Source: Caulobacteraceae bacterium | GTDB taxonomy: Bacteria; Pseudomonadota; Alphaproteobacteria; Caulobacterales; Caulobacteraceae | DNA: 64,000 nucleotides | Direction: 5' to 3' | Assembly: GCA_027487945.1 (NCBI GenBank) | Contig: JAIYCQ010000002.1 | Location: 62,001-126,000 of the forward strand | Shown here: positions 1 through 7,970 of the stretch, one piece after another | Layout: every line of letters begins with the position of its first letter | How positions within the stretch are numbered: position 1 is the first letter of the stretch | Made by a program: the position numbers and the translations under genes | The notes under the pieces: model-generated | Seen by the model: only the letters and a program-made list of their open reading frames with translations | What the model was told of the DNA's origin: nothing | Databases searched by the model: none

Positions 1-1
1 G

Positions 2-1060
2 CCTGTTCCGAACGCGCGCCCGCTGTCGAAGACCAGCATCGAGGCCATGGGGCCGACCCGCCTCAGCGTCACCGGCAGCGAGACCGGCGTCTCCAAGGCC
101 TGGTTCTACACCCAGGTGAACGGCGGCGGCGCGGGCATGATCGGGGTGATCGCCGGGGCCATCGCCGCTGCGATCATCAACGCGGCGCCCGCCGCCCGCG
201 CTCAGAAGCAGGCCAACGAGGTCGCCGACGTCCAGACGGTCCAGGCGCTCAACGACTCGCTGGTAGCCCGCATGAAGGACGAGGCCGCCAAGGCTCCGGC
301 GACCTCCGGCGTGACCTTCTCCGAGGTGGTGCTGACCTACAAGTCGGTGACGCCGGGCGTGCTCGACGACGCCGTGGAGGTCGTGTCGACCTACACCCTG
401 TCCGAGGACTCCAGCGTCCTGAAGATCGTCGCGGTGGCGACCTACCAGAACGCCGCGATCCCGTACAAGACGCCCTATACCTTCACCAAGTCGGTCCCCA
501 AGAGCGAGACCAAGGGGCCGCTGTACCGCAACACCTTCACCTACTATTCGACGCCGCTGCCCGTTCCGACGCTGACGCCGGAACTGCGGGAGCGACTGAT
601 CGCCAATATCCGGGAGAGCGCCCGTGACGCGGCCGGCGCGCCGCCCGTCGAAGGCTCTACCGAGTACCGGGCCATGCAGCGCGAACTCGAGCTGGCCAAC
701 GACGACAAGCTGACGCCGAACGAGATTTCGCTGTTCCTGACCCGCGAATGGCTTCGCGACAACGGCGCCATGATCAAGGCCGAGGTCGAGCGGGCCCAGG
801 CGTTCGTCGCCCGCTACGTCATCCTCGACATCAACCGGACCGCCATTCCCTCGGTCAACGGCGAGGATGAACTGCTCGAAACCTCCGCGGATCAAAGGAC
901 CGTGCGCCGCATCGGCAAGGGCGTCGAAGCGGGTTCCTATGTCTGCTCGGCCGCCAACGTCACCAACTTCGCGACCTACGGCAACACCATCGCCGTGGCC
1001 AAGAGCACGGTCGCCTACATCAAGGATCTGAAGGCGGCGGCGCCGAAGGCCGCCAAATGA
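2..1060 (+). CDS. Hypothetical protein, 5' end cut by window edge
   Basis: I do not recognise this family. The reading frame is open from base 2 with no stop, so the first listed ATG (base 47) is probably internal and the gene likely starts upstream of the window. Near the N-terminus of the visible part there is a Gly/Ala-rich hydrophobic stretch (GVIAGAIAAAIINAA) that could be a membrane segment or glycine zipper. The rest is soluble and mixed alpha/beta in character. The stop overlaps the start of the following lipoprotein gene in an ATGA arrangement, so the two are probably co-transcribed and may act together in the envelope. No catalytic motif is visible. Confidence 0.75.
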   Translation, partial: PVPNARPLSKTSIEAMGPTRLSVTGSETGVSKAWFYTQVNGGGAGMIGVIAGAIAAAIINAAPAARAQKQANEVADVQTVQALNDSLVARMKDEAAKAPATSGVTFSEVVLTYKSVTPGVLDDAVEVVSTYTLSEDSSVLKIVAVATYQNAAIPYKTPYTFTKSVPKSETKGPLYRNTFTYYSTPLPVPTLTPELRERLIANIRESARDAAGAPPVEGSTEYRAMQRELELANDDKLTPNEISLFLTREWLRDNGAMIKAEVERAQAFVARYVILDINRTAIPSVNGEDELLETSADQRTVRRIGKGVEAGSYVCSAANVTNFATYGNTIAVAKSTVAYIKDLKAAAPKAAK

Positions 1061-1479
1061 TCCCGGGGCGTCCGCGCACGGTCGCCGCCGCCGGCCTGGC
1101 CGCGGCGGCCCTGCTCCTGCAGGGCTGCGCCACCGCCACGCCGGCGGTCTACGGGCCGATCGGTCCGGAGGTCCCCTACGGCTACAAGGATCGTCCGAAC
1201 ACGGATGGCGGTCACACCGTTCTGGTGGTGATGGCCGGGCATGCGACGGCCGCCGAGCTGCGCGTCTTCTTCGAGCGCCGGGCGGCGGAACTCTGTCCCG
1301 CTGGCATCGACAGGACCAACGTCTTCCGGGTCCAGGCCAATGAGTACTATGCCGACGCTCCCTATGTTCAGGGCAGCGCGGGCGTCGGGTCGCGGTCGCG
1401 AGTGGGCGTCGAGCTTGAAGGCTACGTCTACTGCAAGCCCGTCCCGGAGGGCCCGCCGCCTCCGGCCGCCGCCGGCTGA
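1057..1479 (+). CDS. Small predicted lipoprotein
   Basis: A 140-residue protein whose N-terminus has a basic start, an Ala/Leu-rich hydrophobic core and a lipobox (LLQGC, Cys about residue 24), which predicts export and lipidation. The mature part is rich in Tyr and Pro, has two further cysteines (AAELCPAG and YVYCKP) that could form a disulfide, and ends in a Pro/Ala tail. The start codon overlaps the upstream gene's stop (ATGA), indicating translational coupling. The family is not recognised; the envelope location is inferred from the signal only. Confidence 0.8.
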   Translation: MIPGRPRTVAAAGLAAAALLLQGCATATPAVYGPIGPEVPYGYKDRPNTDGGHTVLVVMAGHATAAELRVFFERRAAELCPAGIDRTNVFRVQANEYYADAPYVQGSAGVGSRSRVGVELEGYVYCKPVPEGPPPPAAAG

Positions 1480-1538
1480 GCGTGACAGGCGGGCGGGAGG
1501 CTATCCCGCCCGGTCCGTCGTCGGGCTATCATGGCCTC

Positions 1539-1958
1539 ATGACGCTCCAGATCATCCGGCTGACGGCGGCCGACGCAGACCTCATGACCAACGTCGCCGA
1601 GGACGTTTTCGATACGGAGGTCGTGCCGTCCCGGCTGCGCGCCTACCTGGCCGAGCCGGTCAACCTGATGATCATCGCCATGGATGGCGACCTGGTGGTC
1701 GGGCAGGCGGCTGCGGTGATCCACAAACACCCCGACAAGCCGGACGAGCTCTATATCGATGAGGTCGGGGTCTCGCCCGACTGGCGTCGTCAGGGCATCG
1801 CCCGGCGCATGATGCAGGCGCTGTTCGCGCTGGGCGCCGAGCGGGGATGTCAGGCCTGCTGGCTGGCGACCGAGGTCGCCAACCGGCCGGCGCGCCGGCT
1901 GTACCAGTCGTTCGGTCAGGCCGGGGTCAAGATCGTGATGTTCGACTTCGACCTCTAG
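1539..1958 (+). CDS. GNAT-family N-acetyltransferase
   Basis: A 139-residue acetyltransferase. The acetyl-CoA binding motif A is clear (VSPDWRRQGIARRMM, the R/Q-x-x-G-x-G/A signature), preceded by a strand (LYIDEVGV) and followed by the C-terminal asparagine-arginine segment (EVANRPARRLYQSFG) usual in GNATs that acetylate small amines or antibiotics-like substrates. I chose the ATG at 1539 because the longer frame adds 19 low-complexity residues and homologous GNAT domains begin at this position. The substrate cannot be told from the sequence. It is a single gene converging on the DUF4167 gene. Confidence 0.85.
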   Translation: MTLQIIRLTAADADLMTNVAEDVFDTEVVPSRLRAYLAEPVNLMIIAMDGDLVVGQAAAVIHKHPDKPDELYIDEVGVSPDWRRQGIARRMMQALFALGAERGCQACWLATEVANRPARRLYQSFGQAGVKIVMFDFDL

Positions 1959-1967
1959 GCGAGGGGT

Positions 1968-2885
1968 CTAGGCTTCCTCGGTCTCGGCCGGGGCGCCTTC
2001 GCCGCCTTCGAAGCTGCGCGGGGCGCGGCGACGGCGGGGCTTCTTGGCTTCGGCGGCCGGGGCCTCCTCGCGGGGGTCAGCCTGGGCCGGGCGGCCGAGG
2101 AAGGCGGGCAGCTCGCTGACCGCGCCGTCCTGGCCGCGCAGGCGCGGCGAGTCCTCGGACGGAGCCTCGGCGACCAGGGGGGCGGCCTGCGGTTCGATCA
2201 CGGCCATCGGGTCGCGCGGCGCCTCGGCGGCGGCGCGCTCCTGGCGTTCGCGGCGCTCGTCGCGCTCACGCCAGCGGTCGCGGCGACCGCCTTCGGGACG
2301 CTCCTCGCGCGGACGGTCGTCCCGGGGGCGGTCGTCGCGGGGGCGATCATCACGCGGAGCGCGGTCTTCACGCGGGCGCTCGTCGCGAGGACGGTCATCG
2401 CGCGGGCGATCATCACGGTCGCGACGGTTCTCGAAGCGGTCGCGGCGGCCCTCCTGGCGCTGGCCGTCGCGATTGTCGCGCTGGCCGTCGTTGGTCTCGC
2501 CGGTCTCGGTCGCTTCCGGCGCCTCGGGCTGCTCGGGAGCGTCCTCGGGCTCGGCCTCGAAGTCGATATCGAACCCGGAGGCGAACTGCTCGCGCCCGAC
2601 GATGTCGGACACCGGACGGTGCGGCTGCATGGCCCGCAGGGTGCGGAAGTAGTGTTCGGCGTGTTGCAGGTAGTTTTCGGCCAGAACGCGGTCGCCGGCG
2701 GACGAGGCGTCACGGGCCAGCTGCTGGTACTTCTCGAAGACGCTCTGGGCCGCGCCGCGAACCTTGACGCCCTCCGGACCGTTGGAGTCGAACGCCCGGT
2801 TGGCGTTCTGCTGTTGGGGCTTGTTGCCGCCGCCGCCGCCGCGATTGCGGCCGCGCTGACGCTTCATACCCTTGAAATCTCTCAT
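1968..2885 (-). CDS. DUF4167 domain protein with Arg/Asp-rich repeats
   Basis: The N-terminal 100 residues match the alphaproteobacterial DUF4167 family: a basic start (KRQRGRNRGGGGG), then a helical domain containing the VFEKYQQLARDA and AENYLQHAEHYFR segments. The remaining two thirds is low complexity, with a tandem RDDRP/RDERP-type repeat over roughly residues 155-210 and then acidic/proline-rich sequence ending in a basic RRRRAPRS patch. Such a layout suggests nucleic acid or ribosome binding, but no function is established. It lies just downstream of prmC on the same strand. Start could be M1 or M7; neither has a decisive ribosome site. Confidence 0.85.
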   Translation of the reverse strand: MRDFKGMKRQRGRNRGGGGGNKPQQQNANRAFDSNGPEGVKVRGAAQSVFEKYQQLARDASSAGDRVLAENYLQHAEHYFRTLRAMQPHRPVSDIVGREQFASGFDIDFEAEPEDAPEQPEAPEATETGETNDGQRDNRDGQRQEGRRDRFENRRDRDDRPRDDRPRDERPREDRAPRDDRPRDDRPRDDRPREERPEGGRRDRWRERDERRERQERAAAEAPRDPMAVIEPQAAPLVAEAPSEDSPRLRGQDGAVSELPAFLGRPAQADPREEAPAAEAKKPRRRRAPRSFEGGEGAPAETEEA

Positions 2886-3119
2886 GTTTACCTTTGACCT
2901 GCACTGCGACAGTCCCTGTTGCGGGTCTTGCCGGCTGGTTCTGGAGACCTGTTCGGGCGCATGGGCCCGGTTTGTTGTTCTAGAAAGACGCTGTTTCCTA
3001 AGGTTCCCGCCCGGCTCTCCAGCGCTGCGATCTGGCCAAAAGGCCCCGCGCGTCCGTCGTCGAGACTTTCGATCTTCGGCGATCTGGGAGGGAACGAGTC
3101 GAGATGTAACCCCTCGGCC

Positions 3120-3980
3120 CTATGTTTCCAAGGGGTTTTTCACGCCGCGGACAACCCGGTCACGCGCGGCGAGGTCCTTGATCGTCCGCACCTGGGCGGC
3201 CCCCGCCTGACGGAACAGCGCCTCGACGGCCGCTGCCTGGGTGTGACCGATCTCCACGGCGAACAGCCCGCCGGGCTTGAGCACACGCAGGATCTCGGGG
3301 GCCAGCAGGCGGTAGGGATCCAGGCCGTCGGGCCCGCCGTCGAGGGCGACGCGGGGCTCGTGATCCTTGACCTCCGGATCGAGGGTCTCGATCTCGTCGG
3401 TGGCGATGTAGGGCGGGTTGGAGACCACCAGATCAAAGCCGGCGTCGCCGAGGCCGGCTGTCCAGTCGCCGCGGAGCAGCGCAACGCGATTGTTGAGATC
3501 CAGGTTGGCCGCATTCTCGCGCGCCACCGCCAGCGCCTCCTCGGAGATGTCGATCCCCAGGCCCTTCGCGGCCGGACGCTCCGCCAGAATGGCCAGCAGG
3601 ATGGCGCCGGAGCCGACGCCGAGGTCCAGCATGTTGAAGCCCATCGCCTCCGGGAAGGCCTTCAGCGCCTCGTCGACTATGACCTCGGTGTCCGGGCGCG
3701 GCGTCAGTACCTGCGGCGTGACGCTGAGCATGATCTTCCAGAAGCCCTTGCGCCCCAGGATGTGACTGACCGGCTCGCGCCGCAGCCGCCGCGCGATGTA
3801 TTCGTCGAAGGCGGAGGTCTGGGCGTCGGTCAGCAGGCGGTGCGGGTCGGTGATGATCTCCACCCGGCTCACCTCCGCGGCCGCTTCCAGCATCAGGCGG
3901 GCGTCGATCGCGGGCTGGTCGATGCCGCCGGCCTCGAGCCGCTCGCGCCCGGCCTTCCAGGTCTTCACCAGCGTGGTCAT
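3120..3980 (-). CDS. prmC: Release factor glutamine methyltransferase PrmC
   Basis: PrmC (HemK) methylates the glutamine of the GGQ motif of release factors RF1 and RF2 using S-adenosylmethionine. The 286-residue product has the helical N-terminal domain, a SAM-binding loop (DLGVGSG, about residues 109-115) and the catalytic NPPY motif (about 178-181). I use the ATG at 3980: it overlaps the stop of the upstream MOSC gene (ATGA), whereas the longer open frame adds 23 unrelated residues that belong to the MOSC shadow. Its substrate gene prfA lies about 2.7 kb upstream on the same strand, separated by three genes, an arrangement less tight than the usual prfA-prmC pair. Confidence 0.95.
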   Translation of the reverse strand: MTTLVKTWKAGRERLEAGGIDQPAIDARLMLEAAAEVSRVEIITDPHRLLTDAQTSAFDEYIARRLRREPVSHILGRKGFWKIMLSVTPQVLTPRPDTEVIVDEALKAFPEAMGFNMLDLGVGSGAILLAILAERPAAKGLGIDISEEALAVARENAANLDLNNRVALLRGDWTAGLGDAGFDLVVSNPPYIATDEIETLDPEVKDHEPRVALDGGPDGLDPYRLLAPEILRVLKPGGLFAVEIGHTQAAAVEALFRQAGAAQVRTIKDLAARDRVVRGVKNPLET

Positions 3981-4741
3981 GCGACAAGCTCCAGCGTATC
4001 GCCCTCGGCCACGCGGCCGGCGGCGGTGGTCTGCACATAAAGGCCGCACAGAGCGTGGCCATAGGCGTCGAACAGCGCCTTCACCACATCGATGTCGCGC
4101 TCGGCCGAGACGGGGTCGACGTGGGTGGCCGCGCAGCGGACGATCGGCTTGAAGCCCGTGGTCATCGCGCCGCCGATCTTCAGCCTGCGGCCGGCCCAGG
4201 CGTTCTCGACCCAGGGCTCCCAGCCTTCGACATAGAGGTTGCCGCGGAAGCGCAGCGGGTCCAGCGGTCGGCCGATCCGCTGTTCCAGATCCCGCACGCT
4301 GGCCAGGTTGATGATTGAGACGTGACCCTGCGGATGGTCCATGAACCGCCAGGACCCGGGGGCGGTGATCACCTGCAGGGGGGCCTCGGCCTCGTCTCCG
4401 AGCAGGGTCGTCAGCCAGCCGGCGAAGGCCTCGCGGCCCGGCCCGGTGGTCAGATTCGCGGCGATGTCGGCCAGGCCGTCGGCGCGGGCGGTGAGCACGC
4501 CGGTCGCCGCGTCATAGGCCGTGCGGGCCCGGGCCACCCGCGCGATCCGCGCCAGAACGGCGAACTTCATCTTCGAGACGAAGGCCGGGTTGGCCGGGTC
4601 AAAGCCGCTGGGGCCGACCTCGACGGCATAGAGCCGGTCGCACGGAAATCCCTCGCCCACGGCCAGATCGGCGGCGGCGAGCCGCTCGGGCGTGAAGCCT
4701 TTCACGGGGTGGCGATAGAGGGCGGAGACGGTGGCGGTCAT
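3977..4741 (-). CDS. MOSC domain protein
   Basis: A 254-residue protein with an N-terminal MOSC beta-barrel (LYRHPVKGFTPERL, about residues 8-22) and a C-terminal MOSC domain containing the conserved cysteine in an R-C-x-x-T-x-V-D-P context (Cys203). MOSC proteins, as in molybdenum cofactor sulfurase C-termini and mARC-like reductases, bind the molybdenum cofactor through this cysteine, so a role in Mo-dependent reduction or sulfur transfer is plausible. No partner reductase is next to it. Its stop overlaps the start of prmC (ATGA), so the two are probably co-translated. Confidence 0.88.
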   Translation of the reverse strand: MTATVSALYRHPVKGFTPERLAAADLAVGEGFPCDRLYAVEVGPSGFDPANPAFVSKMKFAVLARIARVARARTAYDAATGVLTARADGLADIAANLTTGPGREAFAGWLTTLLGDEAEAPLQVITAPGSWRFMDHPQGHVSIINLASVRDLEQRIGRPLDPLRFRGNLYVEGWEPWVENAWAGRRLKIGGAMTTGFKPIVRCAATHVDPVSAERDIDVVKALFDAYGHALCGLYVQTTAAGRVAEGDTLELVA

Positions 4742-4792
4742 GGGCCTTCACTGCATCAGGGACGCCCTCCGGGCAAGCCGGGGCGATCCGGG

Positions 4793-6007
4793 TCAGACCG
4801 TCTCGCAAGCCAGGGCGTGGAAAGCCGTGATGGCGCCGTAGACGCCCAGGCCGACGCCCATGGCCGCCTTGTCGAAGTCGAGCGCGTTCTGGGCCAGGAA
4901 GATCATGACCGAGCCGTCTGTCGGATCGGCCTGCCACCATCCCCCATAGGCGCCGGGCCAGGCGACCGTCCCGGCCCCGCCCTTGCCCCGCTGCACGTCC
5001 GCCCGCGCCGGGTCGGTCACGACCGCGACGCCGAGCCCGAAGCCCTGGCCCGAAAACACCGGCAGCCCCATCATTTCGGCCGCCTCGACCTGCTCGGGCG
5101 TCAGATGGTTGGTCGTCATCCGGCGGACGGTCTCCACCTTCAGCAGGCGCACGCCGTCGACCGCGCCGTCCCCGACGAAGAGCCGCGCGAATTTCAGGTA
5201 GTCGTTGATCGTCGACCACAGGCCCGCGCCGCCGGACTCGAAGGTCAGCGAGGCCGGGCGTTCGGCGAGGAAGGCGGGGCCTTCGGGCGGATGGACGGGG
5301 CGGTGCTCAAGCCGGCCGGCGTCATCAAATCCGTACATCCTCGCCCGGCGGCCGTGCTTCTCCGGCGGCACGATGAAACCTGTGTCCGTCATGCCCAGCG
5401 GGCGGAAGATGCGCTCGGCCAGCAGCTCGCCAAGGCTCTGCCCGGCGATGCGCCCGATCAGCAGGCCGAGCAGCTCGCTGGAGGCCCCGTAGTGGAAGCC
5501 CGCGCCGGGCTGGTCGATGAGGGGCAGGCCCGCAAGCGCCGCGATCCAGGCGTTCGGCGACCGGGGACTGTCGATGTCCATGCCCAGCGCCTCGGCATAG
5601 GCGGCGGCGATGGGCCCGGCGTGGAAGCCGCCATAGGTGAACCCGGCCCGGTGGGTCAGCAGGTCGAGCATGGTGATCGGGCGCTCCGCCGGAACGGTGT
5701 CGTCGAGCGCCCCGTCCGGCGAGCGCAGCACGCGCATCTCCGCGAACTCAGGCGCCCAGCGGGTGATCGGGTCCTCCAGCGCGAACAGCCCCTCGTCGTA
5801 GAGCATCAGCGCCGCCGTCGCGGTGACCGGCTTGGTCATGGAGGCGATGCGGAAGATCGTGTCGCGTTCTACCGGCAGTCCGGCCTCGATGTCGCGCAGG
5901 CCGACGCCGGCCGCATGGACGACGCGGTCGCGCCAGACCAGCGTGGCGGCGCCGGCGATCAGGCCCTGCCGGACAAACGAGTCTGTGGCTTCGGTGATCG
6001 CGTCCAT
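4793..6007 (-). CDS. Serine hydrolase, beta-lactamase/EstB-type
   Basis: A 404-residue class C beta-lactamase-fold protein. The nucleophile motif SxxK is seen as SMTK (Ser56, Lys59), a Y-x-S-type second motif appears as YGAS, and there is no signal peptide, which argues for a cytoplasmic esterase of the EstB/CubicO type rather than a secreted beta-lactamase. The C-terminal VAWPGAYGGWWQADP segment is typical of this family. It is divergent from a tetR gene across a 69-bp AT-rich gap, so the TetR protein is the likely regulator. The substrate is unknown. Confidence 0.9.
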   Translation of the reverse strand: MDAITEATDSFVRQGLIAGAATLVWRDRVVHAAGVGLRDIEAGLPVERDTIFRIASMTKPVTATAALMLYDEGLFALEDPITRWAPEFAEMRVLRSPDGALDDTVPAERPITMLDLLTHRAGFTYGGFHAGPIAAAYAEALGMDIDSPRSPNAWIAALAGLPLIDQPGAGFHYGASSELLGLLIGRIAGQSLGELLAERIFRPLGMTDTGFIVPPEKHGRRARMYGFDDAGRLEHRPVHPPEGPAFLAERPASLTFESGGAGLWSTINDYLKFARLFVGDGAVDGVRLLKVETVRRMTTNHLTPEQVEAAEMMGLPVFSGQGFGLGVAVVTDPARADVQRGKGGAGTVAWPGAYGGWWQADPTDGSVMIFLAQNALDFDKAAMGVGLGVYGAITAFHALACETV

Positions 6008-6020
6008 GTCTCGCCCCTGT

Positions 6021-6062
6021 TGCGCGGGGAATATAAAATAATCTTCCTATAAAATGAAAGCG
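6021..6062. promoter_or_regulatory. AT-rich bidirectional promoter region with direct repeat
   Basis: The gap between the serine hydrolase and tetR genes is strikingly AT-rich against a GC-rich background. It contains TATAAAAT twice as a direct repeat (6032-6039 and 6048-6055, 16 bp apart), positions where -10 elements or operator half sites could lie. A divergent pair controlled by the TetR protein from here is inferred. Confidence 0.4.
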
Positions 6063-6076
6063 CCTTAAGGTCGGGC

Positions 6077-6691
6077 ATGGCCGGCGACAAGACAGCGGAC
6101 TCGCCGCGGCGACGTCCCAAGGGCGACAAGCGCCTGCGCACACGCGCGCGCCTGCTCGACGCCGCCCTGGAGCTGACCCGCCGCGACGGCTTTGAGCGCA
6201 CGACGCTGCAGGCCATCGCCGAGCGTGCGGGCATGACGACCGGCGCCATCTATGGAAACTTCCGCAATCGCGACGAGCTGTTCATGGCCCTGGCCGAGCG
6301 CCAGTGGGCCCAGATCCGGCCCGTGTACCGGCCCGGCTGCAGCTTCGCCGAAATGATGCAGTCGGTCGCCGAGGCGGTGATCGCCGCCGCGCCGGAGCGC
6401 CGGGCCTCCGCCGTCGGCGCGCTGACCTTCCGCGCCTACGCCCTGACCCATGAGGAGGTCCGCGAACGGTTCCGCGACGCCATGGTCCCCGGCTATGACG
6501 CCGGCGCCGCCTGGTTCCGCGCCACCTGGTCAGACGACGAGCTGCCAATGCCGGCCGAGATTCTGGTGCGGGTCATCAACAGCCTGATCGAGGGCCTGCT
6601 GTTCCAGCGCTTTCTGACCCCCGAGCTGACGCCCGACGAGGTCATCCGCGCCGCCTTCGCCGCGCTGGCGGGGCGAAAGGTCCCTAGCTGA
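6077..6691 (+). CDS. TetR-family transcriptional regulator
   Basis: A 204-residue regulator with the typical N-terminal TetR helix-turn-helix (about residues 20-66: [19 protein letters not shown] followed by [19 protein letters not shown]) and a helical ligand-binding domain whose ligand cannot be predicted. It is transcribed away from the serine hydrolase gene, which it probably represses. Its last 8 bases overlap the 3' end of prfA on the opposite strand. The N-terminal extension is basic ([11 protein letters not shown]), as often seen in this family. Confidence 0.93.
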   Translation: MAGDKTADSPRRRPKGDKRLRTRARLLDAALELTRRDGFERTTLQAIAERAGMTTGAIYGNFRNRDELFMALAERQWAQIRPVYRPGCSFAEMMQSVAEAVIAAAPERRASAVGALTFRAYALTHEEVRERFRDAMVPGYDAGAAWFRATWSDDELPMPAEILVRVINSLIEGLLFQRFLTPELTPDEVIRAAFAALAGRKVPS

Positions 6692-7760
6692 ACTCGTCTT
6701 CCAGCGCCGCCAGGCGCGCGGCCTGGTCTTCGGCGATCAGCGGCTTGATCACGTCGTCCAGCGCCTCGCCCTCCATGACCTTGGCCAGGTTGTAGAGGGT
6801 CAGGTTGATGCGGTGGTCGGTGACCCGGCCCTGCGGGAAGTTGTAGGTGCGGATGCGCTCGGAGCGGTCGCCGCTGCCGACCTGGCTCTTGCGGGCGTCG
6901 GAACGGGCGTCGTCCAGGGCCTGACGCTGCATGTCGTAGAGGCGGGCCTTGAGGTTCGCCATCGCCTTGCGGCGGTTCTCGTGCTGGCTCTTCTCCGAGC
7001 TGGTCACCACCACGCCGGTGGGCAGGTGGGTGATGCGCACGGCGGAGTCGGTCTTGTTGACGTGCTGGCCGCCGGCGCCGCTGGAGCGGTAGGTGTCGAT
7101 ACGCAGGTCGGCGTCGTTGATGACGATGTCGACGTCCTCGGCCTCCGGCAGTACGGCGACCGTGGCGGCGGAGGTGTGGATGCGGCCCTGGGCCTCGGTC
7201 TCCGGCACCCGCTGCACCCTGTGCACGCCGCTCTCGAACTTCAGCCGGCCAAACACGCCGTCGCCGGTGATCGAGGCGATGATTTCCTTGTAGCCGCCCA
7301 TCTCGCCCTCGGAGACGCTGTCGACCTCGACCCTCCAGCCCTGGCTGGCGGCGTAGCGCTGGTACATGCGGAACAGGTCGCCGGCGAACAGCGCCGCCTC
7401 GTCGCCGCCGGTGCCGGCGCGTACTTCCAGGATGGCGGAGGCGTTTTCATCCTTGTCGCGCGGGGCCAGCAGCAGGGCGACAGCGCGCTCCATCTCCGGC
7501 AGGCTGTCTTCCAGACGCTCGAGCTCGTCGCGGGCCAGCTCGGAGATATCCGGGTCCGGGTCGGCGGCCATGGCCTCCAGCTCCGGCTTCTCGGCCAGCA
7601 CCTTCTGGATCGCCTGCACCGCCTCGGCGACCGGCTTCAGCTCGGCGTGCTCCTTGGACAGCCGCACGATCTCGGTCCCGTCCGTGGCCGCGCCCATGCG
7701 CGCCTCGATCTCGCGGAAGCGGTCGAGCACCTGGTCGAGACGGGCCTGGGGAAGTCGCAA
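6684..7760 (-). CDS. prfA: Peptide chain release factor 1 (RF1)
   Basis: RF1 recognises UAA and UAG and triggers peptide release in the ribosome. The 358-residue product has the full family length. The GGQ peptidyl-hydrolysis motif is present ([18 protein letters not shown]); its glutamine is the PrmC target. The start appears to be a TTG at 7760: no ATG or GTG lies in frame upstream before a stop at 7821-7823, and the family N-terminus ([14 protein letters not shown]) begins right here. No good ribosome binding site precedes it. prmC lies downstream on the same strand but is separated by tetR (opposite strand), a hydrolase and a MOSC gene. Confidence 0.95.
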   Translation of the reverse strand: MRLPQARLDQVLDRFREIEARMGAATDGTEIVRLSKEHAELKPVAEAVQAIQKVLAEKPELEAMAADPDPDISELARDELERLEDSLPEMERAVALLLAPRDKDENASAILEVRAGTGGDEAALFAGDLFRMYQRYAASQGWRVEVDSVSEGEMGGYKEIIASITGDGVFGRLKFESGVHRVQRVPETEAQGRIHTSAATVAVLPEAEDVDIVINDADLRIDTYRSSGAGGQHVNKTDSAVRITHLPTGVVVTSSEKSQHENRRKAMANLKARLYDMQRQALDDARSDARKSQVGSGDRSERIRTYNFPQGRVTDHRINLTLYNLAKVMEGEALDDVIKPLIAEDQAARLAALEDEFS

Positions 7761-7845
7761 GGGGAGGGTCCGGAAGCTGTGGCGGGCGGGCGGTCTCTCT
7801 AGCGCCCCGTGGGCCGCGCGTCACCCCATGGCTGGGGTGGACGCC

Positions 7846-7951
7846 GTGCGTACTTCGACACGCCGCTTCGCGGCTGCTCAGGATGACTGAGTCAGAAGGC
7901 TATCCAAACAGGTCATGCTGAGCAGCGCCGACAGGCGCGTGTCGAAGCACG
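7846..7951. repeat. Inverted dispersed repeat, GTCATCCTGAGC/TTCGACAC family
   Basis: Two inverted arms, one reading TACTTCGACACGCCGCTTCG into GGCTGCTCAGGATGAC and the other GGTCATGCTGAGC into GTGTCGAAGC, flank a short centre (AAGGCTATCCAAAC). Related copies occur at 32447-32543 and 52352-52452. It fills the gap upstream of prfA and could fold as a long hairpin. Confidence 0.7.
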
Positions 7952-7970
7952 CAACGCGTCAGACCAGGAC

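Noticed and set aside
2886-3145. AACCCCT/AGGGGTT hairpin with TTTTT near the prmC stop
   Set aside because: The T-run is on the plus strand, where no gene ends; on the prmC strand there is no T-run, so it is not called a terminator.
4322-6052. 576-residue plus-strand frame
   Set aside because: Antisense to the MOSC and serine hydrolase genes.
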